Counted from the stretch's first letter, positions 7,563-17,176 are shown. The stretch: 64,000 nt of DNA from Flavobacterium petrolei (GCF_003314435.2 NZ_QNVY02000001.1:186001-250000); one strand, 5' to 3'. Numbers and translations: made by a program. Notes: generated from the letters alone by a model not told the origin.

Positions 7563-10334
7563 TTATCTAACCAACAACTTATGAGATGGTGCAAACTGCG
7601 TTAGATTTATACCTTTTACCGCAGCTTTGTATTCGTCAAGAGTTGGAGTTCTACCTAAAATTGTAGACAATACAACAACTGGTGTTGACGAAAGTAACGA
7701 TTCTCCTTTTTTACCTTCTGTATCTTCAACAACTCTTCCTTGGAAAAGACGCGTAGACGTTGCCATTACAGTATCTCCTTTTGCTGCTTTTTCTTGGTTA
7801 CCCATACATAAATTACAGCCTGGACGCTCAAGATATAGAATATTTTCATATCCTGTACGTGCCACGCCTTTAGGAGCATTATCATCAAATTCGAAACCAG
7901 AATACTTTTGTAAAACTTCCCAGTCTCCTTCAGCTTTAAGTTCATCTACAATATTATACGTAGGAGGCGCCACGACAAGAGGTGCTTTAAACTCTACTTT
8001 ACCATATTGCTCATCAATGTTTTTTAGCATTTGAGAAAGAATCTTCAGATCACCTTTGTGTACCATACAAGATCCTACGAAACCAAGATCTACTTTTTTC
8101 ACACCACCGTAAAAGGAAAGTGGCCTAATAGTATCGTGCGTATAACGCTTAGAAACATCCGCATTATTTACGTCTGGATCTGCAATCATAGGTTCAGCAA
8201 CGATATCTAAATCGATTACAACTTCAGCAAAATATTTTGCATTAGCATCAGGAGTCAAAGCTGGTTTTTCACCTGATTGGATTGCTGCAATTCTATTATT
8301 AGCGATAGCGATTAATCCTTTTAAGACTTGCTTCTCGTTATCCATTCCTTTATCAATCATGATCTGGATTCTTCCTTTGGCGATCTCTAATGATTCAATT
8401 AAAGTGTCATCCTCAGAAATACAAATAGAAGCTTTCGCTTTCATCTCTGCTGTCCAATCTGTAAAGGTGAAAGCTTGATCAGCAGTAAGTGTTCCTAAAT
8501 GAACCTCGATAATGCGCCCTTGAAATACATTCTCTCCACCAAATTGCTTCAACATTTGAGATTGTGTAGCATGAACAACATCACGGAAATCCATATATTC
8601 TTTCATATCACCTTTGAAGGTAACTTTTACTGACTCCGGAATTGGCATTGAAGCCTCACCCGTAGCTAATGCGAGTGCTACCGTTCCTGAATCAGCTCCA
8701 AAAGCAACTCCTTTTGACATTCTTGTATGAGAGTCACCCCCAATAATAATCGCCCACTCATCAACAGTAATATCATTAAGAACTTTGTGGATTACATCTG
8801 TCATTGCGTGATAGTTCCCTTTAGGGTCACGAGCAGTAATCAAACCAAAATCATTCATGAACTTCATCAATCTTGGAATGTTTGCTTTAGACTTATTATC
8901 CCAAACTGATGCTGTATGACAACCAGATTGGTATGCACCATCAACAATTGGAGAAATCACAGTAGCAGCCATAGACTCTAATTCCTGAGAAGTCATCAAA
9001 CCAGTCGTATCTTGCGAACCTACAATATTTACCGTAACACGCACATCGGAACCTGCATGTAAAACTTTACCTGGAGTTGAACCAACTGCGTTCTTATTGA
9101 ATATTTTTTCTACTGCCGTAAGACCTTGTCCTTCAATAGAAACTTCTTTTGACGGAGCAAATACCGGTACAATATCAATTCCCAAAGTCTTTGATGCAAA
9201 AGTTTGTAGTTTTTTTCCAAATACAATAGCGTAAGACCCACCAGCTTTAATAAATTCCATCTTTTGAGGCGTAAATGCCTTAGAAATATCAATTAATTCT
9301 TTATCACCGTTGTAAAGTTTTTTTGTTTTTGTATTAATAGTCAGTACTGTTCCAGTTGCAACAGAATAAACTTCTTCTAGAATAGGCTCACCGTTTTCAT
9401 TACGCAGAACCGCTCCATTTGCATCTGTTTTCTTTACCCAGTTTTGAAGATCAAGACCAATACCACCAGTAACGTCAACAGTAGTAAGGAAAATTGGGGA
9501 AATACCATTAGTTCCAGCAACAATTGGAGCTATGTTTATGAATGGCACATAAGGACTTGCTTTTCTACCTGTCCAAAGAGCTACATTATTCACTCCTGAC
9601 ATTCTTGAAGAACCTACACCCATAGTTCCTTTTTCAGCAATCAACATCACACTTTTGTCCGGATGTTGCGCTTGAAGGACTTTAATTTCATCTTGAGCTT
9701 CAGGCGAAATCAAACATTTTCCATGTAACTCACGATCTGAGCGTGAATGCGCTTGGTTACCTGGAGAAAGTAAATCTGTAGAAATATCTCCTTCACCAGC
9801 AACATAAGTAACAACCTTAATTTCCTCAACTACCTTTGGCAACTTCGTAAAGAATTCCGCCTTAGCGTAGCTAACGAGAATATCTTTTGCAATCTCATTA
9901 CCGCTTTTAAATGCCGCCTCTAAGCGATCAGTATCAGCCTCATAAAGATACACTTGTGTTTTTAAAACTTCTGCTGCCGATTTAGCAATTGTAATATCAT
10001 TTCCTAAAGCTAAGTCAAGCAAAACTTTGATTGATGGCCCACCTTTCATGTGTGACAACAACTCTAATGCAAATGCTGGCGTAATTTCATTCACCACTGA
10101 TTCACCAAGAACAATCTCCTTCAAAAAAGATGCTTTCACACCAGCTGCAGGTGTCGTACCAGGAACCGTATTGTAAATAAAAAACGAAATTGAATCTTCG
10201 CGATTTACGTTATTTGAATCCTTAATTTGTGCAATGATTTCGCTTACTAATTCAGCGCTATCAATTGGTTTTGGGTTAAGTCCCTGAGTTTTTCTGTCTT
10301 CGATTTCCTTTAGATAATCGTTATAAATGTTCAT
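7563..10334 (-). CDS. acnB: Bifunctional aconitate hydratase 2 / 2-methylisocitrate dehydratase
   Basis: A 923-residue AcnB-class aconitase, recognised by its domain order (N-terminal HEAT-like and swivel domains, then the catalytic domains), GGDSHTRMSKGVAFGADSG and the cluster Cys in FVGSCMVHKGD (C756) and ERPGCNLCMG (C840, C843). AcnB interconverts citrate and isocitrate and can dehydrate 2-methylisocitrate. It is longer than the roughly 865 residues of the E. coli enzyme; part of the extra length lies between the first cluster Cys and the last two, which are 84 residues apart. A -7 box lies 85 bases upstream. An aconitase of the other class follows directly. Confidence 0.95.
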   Translation of the reverse strand: MNIYNDYLKEIEDRKTQGLNPKPIDSAELVSEIIAQIKDSNNVNREDSISFFIYNTVPGTTPAAGVKASFLKEIVLGESVVNEITPAFALELLSHMKGGPSIKVLLDLALGNDITIAKSAAEVLKTQVYLYEADTDRLEAAFKSGNEIAKDILVSYAKAEFFTKLPKVVEEIKVVTYVAGEGDISTDLLSPGNQAHSRSDRELHGKCLISPEAQDEIKVLQAQHPDKSVMLIAEKGTMGVGSSRMSGVNNVALWTGRKASPYVPFINIAPIVAGTNGISPIFLTTVDVTGGIGLDLQNWVKKTDANGAVLRNENGEPILEEVYSVATGTVLTINTKTKKLYNGDKELIDISKAFTPQKMEFIKAGGSYAIVFGKKLQTFASKTLGIDIVPVFAPSKEVSIEGQGLTAVEKIFNKNAVGSTPGKVLHAGSDVRVTVNIVGSQDTTGLMTSQELESMAATVISPIVDGAYQSGCHTASVWDNKSKANIPRLMKFMNDFGLITARDPKGNYHAMTDVIHKVLNDITVDEWAIIIGGDSHTRMSKGVAFGADSGTVALALATGEASMPIPESVKVTFKGDMKEYMDFRDVVHATQSQMLKQFGGENVFQGRIIEVHLGTLTADQAFTFTDWTAEMKAKASICISEDDTLIESLEIAKGRIQIMIDKGMDNEKQVLKGLIAIANNRIAAIQSGEKPALTPDANAKYFAEVVIDLDIVAEPMIADPDVNNADVSKRYTHDTIRPLSFYGGVKKVDLGFVGSCMVHKGDLKILSQMLKNIDEQYGKVEFKAPLVVAPPTYNIVDELKAEGDWEVLQKYSGFEFDDNAPKGVARTGYENILYLERPGCNLCMGNQEKAAKGDTVMATSTRLFQGRVVEDTEGKKGESLLSSTPVVVLSTILGRTPTLDEYKAAVKGINLTQFAPSHKLLVR

Positions 10335-10665
10335 AGTAAGTTGTTTTCAATGTTAATGGCTAATTATTTTACTTAACTCAAAATTACAAGCCATGATACT
10401 AAGTTTTTATTCGCGACGCAAATTTAGCTCTTTAAGATGATATTTGAAAAAATTTAATAGATGTGGTTTTTTGAAATGATATTATTACTAAATACTGACT
10501 TTTACTCTTTAAAATTGATGAATTTGAAAAAATTTAACACTAAAATGATTAATCAACAAATAATTAATTATATTCTAATGAATATCAAATTACAAAAACC
10601 ATCAGAACTAAGAAAACGTTGTAGTTACGATCAAAAATCAAGCTCAGAGTTCAAAAAAAAAACAG
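10335..10665. other. Intergenic region upstream of acnB
   Basis: About 330 AT-rich bases between acnB (minus, starting at 10334) and the MoxR gene's stop. It contains the acnB -7 box at 10419-10426. A 72-codon plus-strand frame crossing into the MoxR gene is AT-rich, Lys/Asn-rich noise and is not called. No terminator for the MoxR gene could be made out. Confidence 0.6.
10419..10426 (-). promoter_or_regulatory. -7 promoter box of acnB
   Basis: On the minus strand TAAATTTG fits TAnnTTTG. Transcription would start near 10412, giving a leader of about 78 bases. No clear TTTG at -33. Confidence 0.5.
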
Positions 10666-11619
10666 TTATACCAACTTAGCAATAATCATTTCTTCTGTAA
10701 TTCCTTCAGCGTCGGCTTTGTAATTTTTAATAATTCGATGACGTAAAATCCCTGTCGCAACAGCTTTCACATCTTCAATATCCGGAGAAAATTTTCCATT
10801 AAAAGCTGCATTGGCTTTAGCCGCCAAAATCAAATTTTGCGATGCTCTTGGACCCGCACCCCAATCAAGATAATTTTTGACAAACTCATTTGATAAAGGA
10901 TTATCCGGACGAGTTTTACTGACTAATGTCACAGCATATTCTATAACATTATCCGCAACAGGAATTCGGCGAATCAGATGTTGAAAATCTATTATTTCCT
11001 GAGCGGTAAATAATGGATTTATGGTGTTTTTTATATCGGATGTTGTGCGCTTCACCACTTGAACTTCTTCTGCAAAAGAAGGATATTCTAATTTTATGGC
11101 GAACATAAAACGGTCTAATTGAGCTTCGGGCAAAGGATACGTACCTTCCTGTTCAATTGGATTTTGTGTAGCCAAAACAAAATACGGTAAGTCTAATTTA
11201 TAATTCTCTCCTGCAATAGTAACAGAACGTTCCTGCATGGCTTCTAATAATGCAGCTTGGGTTTTTGGCGGCGTACGATTGATTTCATCTGCCAGAACAA
11301 TATTCGAAAAAATAGGCCCTTTTATAAATTTAAACTGACGGCTTTCATCTAAAATTTCACTTCCCAAAATATCCGAAGGCATTAAATCCGGGGTAAACTG
11401 AATTCTCTTGAAATCAAGACCCAGCGCTTGTGCCAACGTATTTACCATCAAAGTTTTGGCTAATCCGGGAACACCTACTAACAATGCATGACCACCAGAA
11501 AAAATACAAAGTAAGATTTGATCTACCACAACATCCTGACCTACAATGATTTTTGCGATTTCGTTTTTTAGCTCATTTCGTTTTTGAACTAAATTATGTA
11601 TTGCTGCTACGTCTGACAT
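10666..11619 (-). CDS. MoxR family AAA+ ATPase
   Basis: A 317-residue MoxR-type ATPase. The Walker A motif is GVPGLAKT (residues 49-56), Walker B is IVLADEINRT (D111, E112), and the sensor-1 region reads VLATQNPIEQEGTYPLPEAQ, typical of the MoxR proper subfamily. The C-terminal lid ends with an HRIIKNY helix. MoxR proteins work as chaperones that mature partner proteins, often with a DUF58/VWA partner encoded next door. No such partner is encoded on either side here; the upstream neighbour is the SurA-like gene, separated by a terminator. It is probably monocistronic. Confidence 0.92.
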   Translation of the reverse strand: MSDVAAIHNLVQKRNELKNEIAKIIVGQDVVVDQILLCIFSGGHALLVGVPGLAKTLMVNTLAQALGLDFKRIQFTPDLMPSDILGSEILDESRQFKFIKGPIFSNIVLADEINRTPPKTQAALLEAMQERSVTIAGENYKLDLPYFVLATQNPIEQEGTYPLPEAQLDRFMFAIKLEYPSFAEEVQVVKRTTSDIKNTINPLFTAQEIIDFQHLIRRIPVADNVIEYAVTLVSKTRPDNPLSNEFVKNYLDWGAGPRASQNLILAAKANAAFNGKFSPDIEDVKAVATGILRHRIIKNYKADAEGITEEMIIAKLV

Positions 11620-11639
11620 GTATGAAGTATTTTAAAATT

Positions 11640-11682
11640 AAAAAGAGTTAGCATTATGAAATCATAAAACTAACTCTTTTTC
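11640..11682 (-). terminator. Terminator of the SurA-like gene
   Basis: Minus-strand stem AAAAAGAGTTAG/CTAACTCTTTTT with a nested ATTATGA/TCATAA hairpin in the loop. It lies between the SurA-like stop and the MoxR gene's start. Confidence 0.85.
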
Positions 11683-11739
11683 TTTATTTATCGAAAACTT
11701 TTTTATTGCTAATCGATCCGCGAAGGGCAAAAAAGAAGA

Positions 11740-13149
11740 CTATTTTTTAAGCCAATTGTTGGTAAAAGTACAATCTCTATATTCACCAATAATTTTCACA
11801 TACGTTTCTTTTATTTTCTCATCAAACCATTTTCCAATAGCAGTAATTTGTTTATTTTTTAGAGCCAATTCTTTAATTTTGATGTAATCTTTGGCATAGT
11901 CAGCTGCATGTTCATCAATTCTGTTGGTTACGGTAATTAATTTGAATTTTTTCTTACCTTCTTCTCCTTGGTCTAAAATTGTAGCTGAAATTTCATTTTC
12001 CTTCAAATTAGAAACTTGACTGTAAAAAGTAGGATCCATTTTAGTCAATTCAAAACGAGTATCCTGTGTTTGTGGATTGATTAATGCACCACCATTTGCT
12101 CTTGTTTCTTTTTCATCAGATAATGTTCTGGCTGCTTCCGCAAAAGTAATTTCTTTGTCTTCGATTCTTTTTTTGATCAAAGTAATTTTTTCTTTCGCTT
12201 CATTCAGCGCCGTTTCAGTAACCGTAGGTGATAATAAAATATGACGTAATTCTACTTCCTGTCCTTTTATTTTTTCTACATATATAATATGATATCCAAA
12301 ATCTGTTTCAAACGGAGCTGATATTTCACCTTCAGCTAAACTAAAAGCAACATCTTTAAATTCTTTTACAAATGGCGTTTTACGATTCATTTTATAAAAT
12401 CCTCCATTCGATCTTGATCCCGGATCTTGAGAATATAAAACTGCTTTAGTGGAAAAACTAGAACCTTCCTCAATTTCCTTTTTGAAACCATTCAATCGAT
12501 CAATAACTTTTTGTTTATCCTCTGCCGAAACTTTCGGAGTAACCACAATTTGCGCAACTTCTAATTCCACTCCAAAAAACGGAAGATCATCTTTTGGAAT
12601 TGTTTTAAAATAATTACGAACCTCTTCCGGCGTAATTTCTACTGCATCAACAATTTTCTTCTGCATTTCAGAAGTCAACTTTCCTTCTTTTAAAATATCA
12701 GCGAAATAAGTTCTAAATTCTTCTTCAGAATCCTTTTTGTAATACTGCACTACTTTTTCCAAAGACCCAATTTGTCCTACCATATAGTTCAAACGCTCTT
12801 CTAACATTCCTTTTACCTCAGAATCTGTTACAACAATACTATCTTGAATTGCTTGATGCGCATATAATTTATCTTCTAATAATTTCCCCAACATTTGACA
12901 TCTTGTAATATCTTTTACAGATCCGCCTCCCGCTGAAATTTCAAGATAAGACTTATCAATATCTGAATCTAAAATGATGTAATCTCCCACAGTTGCAATT
13001 ACGCCATCAATTTTTTGTTTACCAGTTGATTGGATTTTCTTGATTGGAACAATCACGGAGTCCTTAATAATTTCTTGTGCACTTGTTATAACACTTGTAA
13101 AAAGTAAAAGAAAAAAAGTAAGTGCAATTCTATTATTAATGGATTTCAT
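11740..13149 (-). CDS. Periplasmic peptidylprolyl isomerase (SurA-like)
   Basis: A 469-residue exported chaperone. The start is taken at the ATG complement at 13147-13149, which gives the signal peptide MKSINNRIALTFFLLLFTSV ending SAQ; the frame is open seven codons further, but that would place charged residues in front of the signal. A SurA-N-like helical region (about residues 60-180) is followed by two parvulin domains: the first around VAQIVVTPKVSAEDKQK to YHIIYVEKIKGQ, the second from ELRHILLSPT onward. SurA escorts beta-barrel proteins to the BAM complex, matching the many outer-membrane proteins in this genome. A -7 box lies about 100 bases upstream. Confidence 0.88.
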   Translation of the reverse strand: MKSINNRIALTFFLLLFTSVITSAQEIIKDSVIVPIKKIQSTGKQKIDGVIATVGDYIILDSDIDKSYLEISAGGGSVKDITRCQMLGKLLEDKLYAHQAIQDSIVVTDSEVKGMLEERLNYMVGQIGSLEKVVQYYKKDSEEEFRTYFADILKEGKLTSEMQKKIVDAVEITPEEVRNYFKTIPKDDLPFFGVELEVAQIVVTPKVSAEDKQKVIDRLNGFKKEIEEGSSFSTKAVLYSQDPGSRSNGGFYKMNRKTPFVKEFKDVAFSLAEGEISAPFETDFGYHIIYVEKIKGQEVELRHILLSPTVTETALNEAKEKITLIKKRIEDKEITFAEAARTLSDEKETRANGGALINPQTQDTRFELTKMDPTFYSQVSNLKENEISATILDQGEEGKKKFKLITVTNRIDEHAADYAKDYIKIKELALKNKQITAIGKWFDEKIKETYVKIIGEYRDCTFTNNWLKK

Positions 13150-13250
13150 TTTTATTTTATTTATTGGCATTATTCTAATTTGTATTTGTCGTAAAAATAT
13201 ACTTATTCTATTGTTATTAAACCATTTGATAGGTGCCCGAATAATTTTGG

Positions 13251-13258
13251 CAAATATA
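13251..13258 (-). promoter_or_regulatory. -7 promoter box of the SurA-like gene
   Basis: On the minus strand TATATTTG fits TAnnTTTG and sits about 100 bases before the chosen start codon. Confidence 0.5.
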
Positions 13259-13780
13259 CACTTTAAGAATCAACAACTGAATTGAAATTTTACAATACAA
13301 TTCTTAAGTATTCTTTAAATTTAAAACGAACAAAAATAGCAATTCAATTACATAATACAAGTTTCCTAACTACTATTAACAAAAAATTATAAACGCATTT
13401 ATTTATCGGCTAATTCCATTTGTAAACCATAAAGATACTGAAGGTTAGCTACGAAAAAACATCATAAATACGGATTACTTTTACTTAAATCCACAGTAAT
13501 TAAATTCATCATCCCTGTTTTCTCTTATTTGACACCTCCGATTAACCACCAGAATTTATGATTACAGTATTTTTTCATTCTATCAAAAATTCTTAGAACT
13601 GCCAAGAATTTCTCGTTTTTAAGGTTACAAATTAAAAATTATAGCTATTAAAATACTCATTTTTAGCGCTCTATTTAAAAACTTGTGAACACTACAACGT
13701 TTTCGTTCTTCATTAAAAAAAATCTGACGCATAGCTTGTAAGAATTTGTATAAATTAGCTAAAAGTTTGCATTTTAATCT

Positions 13781-13818
13781 AAAAAAATAGTATTAAAATA
13801 ATTTTATACTATTTTTTT
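13781..13818. repeat. 13-bp inverted repeat upstream of the amylase gene
   Basis: Perfect arms AAAAAAATAGTAT and ATACTATTTTTTT with a 12-base spacer, 140 bases before the amylase start. It has the shape of a bidirectional terminator but no gene ends nearby, so an operator or a leader structure is also possible. Confidence 0.6.
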
Positions 13819-13957
13819 ATACTTTTTATTTCCATTATAATAAAACACATTCTTTAAATAATTTTAGAATTTAAATTCAAACAAAAACAGAAACTTGTCA
13901 TTTCAATCTTAATTACTATTACCCAAAACCTATTAATTAACCTAAATTATCTATTTT

Positions 13958-15397
13958 ATGAAAAAACACAATTTTAAAATTTGTTTCTTAACCGCTTTAC
14001 TCGTTGGATTCTACTCGTGTAATTCGAATGATGACCTTGTAACCAATTCATCAGAAGCCGCTGCACAATTCAAAGTGATCAATGTTACAAATCACGATGG
14101 CCATCCTTTTAGTACAGGAAAACAATCAAGTACAACAGGCAGATACGTTGCAAATCCAGGTGGCGGTGTGATGATGCAGGCATTTTACTGGGACGTGCCA
14201 GCCGGCGGAACGTGGTGGAATACTGTAAATGCAAAAATCACTGCTTGGTCAAATGCTGGAATTGGTTCTATCTGGCTTCCTCCGGTTTCAAAAGCTCAAA
14301 ATGGACCATTTTCCATGGGTTATGATCCTACAGATTATTTTGATTTTGGAAATTACAATCAAAATGGTACGATAGAAACCCGATTTGGTTCCCGTACCGA
14401 ATTAGAAAGTTTAATCACCAAAGTGCATACCGAGAACATGCAGGTTTATGCTGATATGGTTTTAAATCACAACAGTGGTGGGCAATTAGAAAGCAATCCA
14501 TTTACAGGGACGCAAACCTATACTAATTTTACTGGTGTTGCTTCTGGAAAATTTAAGAGAACCAGCGCTGATTTTTATAAAAATTCTTATGGAAATAATG
14601 ATGAAGGAGCTTTTGGAGGTTTTCCTGATTTAGCGCATGTCGTTCCTAATGTACAAGACTGGCTTTGGAAAAGAGTAGACGGAGTTGGTAAATATTACAA
14701 AAATACTATGAAATTTGATGGCTGGAGATTTGATTACGTGAAAGGTTTTGCTCCGTGGGTGATAAAAGATTGGAATGCAAACGTTGGCGGTTTCTCTGTT
14801 GGCGAATTATGGGACTCAAACGTAAACATACTAAATGATTGGGCGAATAATGCCAATAGTTCTGTTTTTGATTTTGCTTGTTATTACAAAATGAATGATG
14901 CCTTCGATGGAAATAATCTAAATATTTTGAATGATGACATGATGTGGAAAAGAAATCCGTACAAAGCGGTTACATTCGTCGCCAACCACGACACTGACGA
15001 AATTTGGAAAAAAGAGCTAGCATACGCCTACATCTTAACACATGAAGGTTATCCAACTATTTTTTATCGCGATTATGAAGAATGGCTGAACAAAACAAAG
15101 ATGAACAATTTAATCTGGATTCATAATAACAAAGCCACCGGAAACACCTCAATTTTATTCACTGATACTGACGAATATATCGCCCGCAGAAACGGATACA
15201 ACGGCAATCCTGGCTTAGTAGTTTACATTAACAATTCATCTACTTGGCAAGAAAGATGGATTCAAACGAATTGGACTAACGCACAAATCAAAGATTTCAC
15301 TGGAAATTCGACTTGGCTACCAACAACCCAAGGAGATAAATGGGTTAAAATTCAATGTCCGCCAAATGGATATTCTGTTTGGTCAATCAATATGTAA
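13958..15397 (+). CDS. Alpha-amylase, GH13 (archaeal GH13_7-like), lipoprotein
   Basis: A 479-residue secreted alpha-amylase. The leader ends VGFYSC, so Cys21 is a plausible lipidation site, and the following Asn/Asp-rich residues resemble the surface-export signal of Bacteroidota lipoproteins. GH13 regions are intact: ADMVLNH (region I, residues 165-171), GWRFDYVKG with nucleophile D259, VGELWDS with acid/base E283, and ANHDTDE with D345. From memory, the segments MQAFYWDVPAGG, GYDPTDYFDFGNY, TIETRFGS, TFVANHDTD and TIFYRDYEEWLNK closely match the Pyrococcus/Thermococcus alpha-amylases (GH13_7). It would cleave internal alpha-1,4 bonds in starch or glycogen at the cell surface. No SusCD or other glycoside hydrolase gene is adjacent. 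A terminator follows. Confidence 0.9.
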   Translation: MKKHNFKICFLTALLVGFYSCNSNDDLVTNSSEAAAQFKVINVTNHDGHPFSTGKQSSTTGRYVANPGGGVMMQAFYWDVPAGGTWWNTVNAKITAWSNAGIGSIWLPPVSKAQNGPFSMGYDPTDYFDFGNYNQNGTIETRFGSRTELESLITKVHTENMQVYADMVLNHNSGGQLESNPFTGTQTYTNFTGVASGKFKRTSADFYKNSYGNNDEGAFGGFPDLAHVVPNVQDWLWKRVDGVGKYYKNTMKFDGWRFDYVKGFAPWVIKDWNANVGGFSVGELWDSNVNILNDWANNANSSVFDFACYYKMNDAFDGNNLNILNDDMMWKRNPYKAVTFVANHDTDEIWKKELAYAYILTHEGYPTIFYRDYEEWLNKTKMNNLIWIHNNKATGNTSILFTDTDEYIARRNGYNGNPGLVVYINNSSTWQERWIQTNWTNAQIKDFTGNSTWLPTTQGDKWVKIQCPPNGYSVWSINM

Positions 15398-15412
15398 CAC
15401 TTAAAAATCATC

Positions 15413-15443
15413 AAGGCTGTCTGAAAAGACGGCCTTCTTTTTT
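15413..15443 (+). terminator. Terminator of the amylase gene
   Basis: Stem AAGGC-x-GTCT/AGAC-x-GCCTT with a GAAA loop, followed by a T-run. Confidence 0.85.
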
Positions 15444-15560
15444 ATCATTTATTAAATCATCACGTTTCTAATATTGAATCAAAATCACTTGAATTGCGAC
15501 TTCAAAACCCACCTGCTCCAATTAGCGGATACTATTTTTTTAATTGGCATTTATAAATAG

Positions 15561-15568
15561 TACTTTTG
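15561..15568 (+). promoter_or_regulatory. -7 promoter box of prfC
   Basis: TACTTTTG fits TAnnTTTG. Transcription would start close to 15575, only about 12 bases before the ATG. This rules out the in-frame TTG at 15566 as start. Confidence 0.5.
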
Positions 15569-15586
15569 CAAACTATTTATACAAAT

Positions 15587-17176
15587 ATGAGCTTTTTAGA
15601 AGAAATACAACGCAGAAGAACTTTCGGGATTATCTCACATCCTGATGCCGGAAAAACAACACTTACTGAGAAACTCCTCCTTTTTGGTGGTGCGATTCAA
15701 GAAGCAGGTGCGGTGAAGAATAATAAAATTAAAAAAGGCGCTACCAGTGACTTCATGGAAATTGAACGCCAGAGAGGAATTTCGGTTTCTACCTCAGTTT
15801 TAGCATTCAATTATAAAGATAAAAAAATAAACATTCTCGATACGCCAGGTCACAAGGATTTCGCCGAGGACACTTTTAGAACTTTAACTGCTGTTGACAG
15901 CGTTATTGTTGTAATTGACGTTGCCAAAGGGGTTGAAGAACAAACTGAAAAATTAGTGGCTGTTTGTAGAATGCGAAAAATTCCAATTATCGTATTCATC
16001 AATAAATTAGACCGAGAAGGAAAAGATGCTTTTGACTTGATGGATGAAGTGGAACAAAAACTAGGTTTAACAGTTACACCATTAAGCTTCCCGATAGGAA
16101 TGGGGTATGATTTTCAAGGAATTTATAATCTATGGGAACAAAATATCAACTTATTTAGTGGCGACAATCGTAAAAACATTGAAGAAACAATTGCTTTCTC
16201 CGATGTTCAAAATCCAGAATTAGAGAAAATTATCGGTCAAAAACCCGCTGATAGATTGCGTGAAGAATTAGAATTGATAGACGAAGTTTATCCTAAATTT
16301 GATCGTCAGGATTACTTAGACGGAAAACTACAACCAGTATTTTTTGGTTCCGCTTTAAATAATTTTGGAGTTAGAGAATTATTGGATTGTTTTGTACAAA
16401 TTGCTCCATCTCCAAGACCTAAAGATTCCGAAACACGATTAGTAGATCCTAAAGAGGAAAAAATGACTGGATTTGTTTTTAAAATCCACGCCAATATGGA
16501 TCCAAAACACAGAGACCGTCTGGCTTTTATAAAAATTGTTTCTGGAACTTTCGAAAGAAACAAACCGTATTATCACGTACGCCAGAAGAAAAACTTAAAA
16601 TTCTCCAGTCCAAATGCTTTCTTTGCTGAAAAGAAAGAGATTGTAGACATCTCGTATCCTGGAGATATTGTTGGTTTACATGATACCGGAAATTTCAAAA
16701 TTGGAGATACGTTAACCGAAGGAGAAATTATGAGTTTCAAAGGAATTCCAAGTTTCTCTCCGGAACACTTTAGATATATTAATAACGCTGATCCAATGAA
16801 AGCTAAACAATTGGACAAAGGAATTGATCAGTTAATGGATGAAGGTGTAGCGCAGCTATTTACTTTAGAAATGAATAACCGAAAAATCATTGGAACAGTT
16901 GGAGCGCTTCAATATGAGGTTATTCAATACCGTTTAGAGCATGAATACGGCGCTAAATGTACGTATGAAAATTTCCCAGTACACAAAGCATGTTGGGTAA
17001 AACCCAATGATCCAAAAAGTGAGGAATTCAAAGAATTTAGAAGAATCAAACAAAAATTCTTGGCACATGATAAATATGGACAATTAGTATTTCTGGCTGA
17101 TTCTGATTTTACAATACAAATGACACAGAATAAATATCCAAATGTGAAATTATTCTTTACTTCGGAATTTGAATAA
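15587..17176 (+). CDS. prfC: Peptide chain release factor 3
   Basis: A 529-residue translational GTPase, the same length as E. coli RF3. The start is the ATG at 15587 (MSFLEEIQRRRTFGIISHPD). G1 is SHPDAGKTT, G3 is DTPGHKDFAEDT and G4 is INKLDREG. The C-terminal part ends with the RF3-specific region containing GALQYEVIQYRLEHEYGA. RF3 recycles RF1/RF2 from the ribosome after peptide release. It is a single gene between the amylase and a convergent small secreted protein, followed by two hairpins in a row (17194-17224 and 17245-17280). Confidence 0.96.
   Translation: MSFLEEIQRRRTFGIISHPDAGKTTLTEKLLLFGGAIQEAGAVKNNKIKKGATSDFMEIERQRGISVSTSVLAFNYKDKKINILDTPGHKDFAEDTFRTLTAVDSVIVVIDVAKGVEEQTEKLVAVCRMRKIPIIVFINKLDREGKDAFDLMDEVEQKLGLTVTPLSFPIGMGYDFQGIYNLWEQNINLFSGDNRKNIEETIAFSDVQNPELEKIIGQKPADRLREELELIDEVYPKFDRQDYLDGKLQPVFFGSALNNFGVRELLDCFVQIAPSPRPKDSETRLVDPKEEKMTGFVFKIHANMDPKHRDRLAFIKIVSGTFERNKPYYHVRQKKNLKFSSPNAFFAEKKEIVDISYPGDIVGLHDTGNFKIGDTLTEGEIMSFKGIPSFSPEHFRYINNADPMKAKQLDKGIDQLMDEGVAQLFTLEMNNRKIIGTVGALQYEVIQYRLEHEYGAKCTYENFPVHKACWVKPNDPKSEEFKEFRRIKQKFLAHDKYGQLVFLADSDFTIQMTQNKYPNVKLFFTSEFE

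Larger units (their letters stand above)
13150..13957. other. Long divergent intergenic region upstream of the amylase gene
   Basis: About 800 AT-rich bases between the SurA-like gene (minus) and the amylase gene (plus). It contains the SurA-like -7 box at 13251-13258 and a 13-bp inverted repeat at 13781-13818. No convincing coding frame and no full amylase promoter could be identified. Confidence 0.7.

Noticed and set aside
10461..10679. A 72-codon plus-strand frame upstream of acnB
   Set aside because: Lys/Asn/Leu-rich noise running into the end of the MoxR gene on the other strand.
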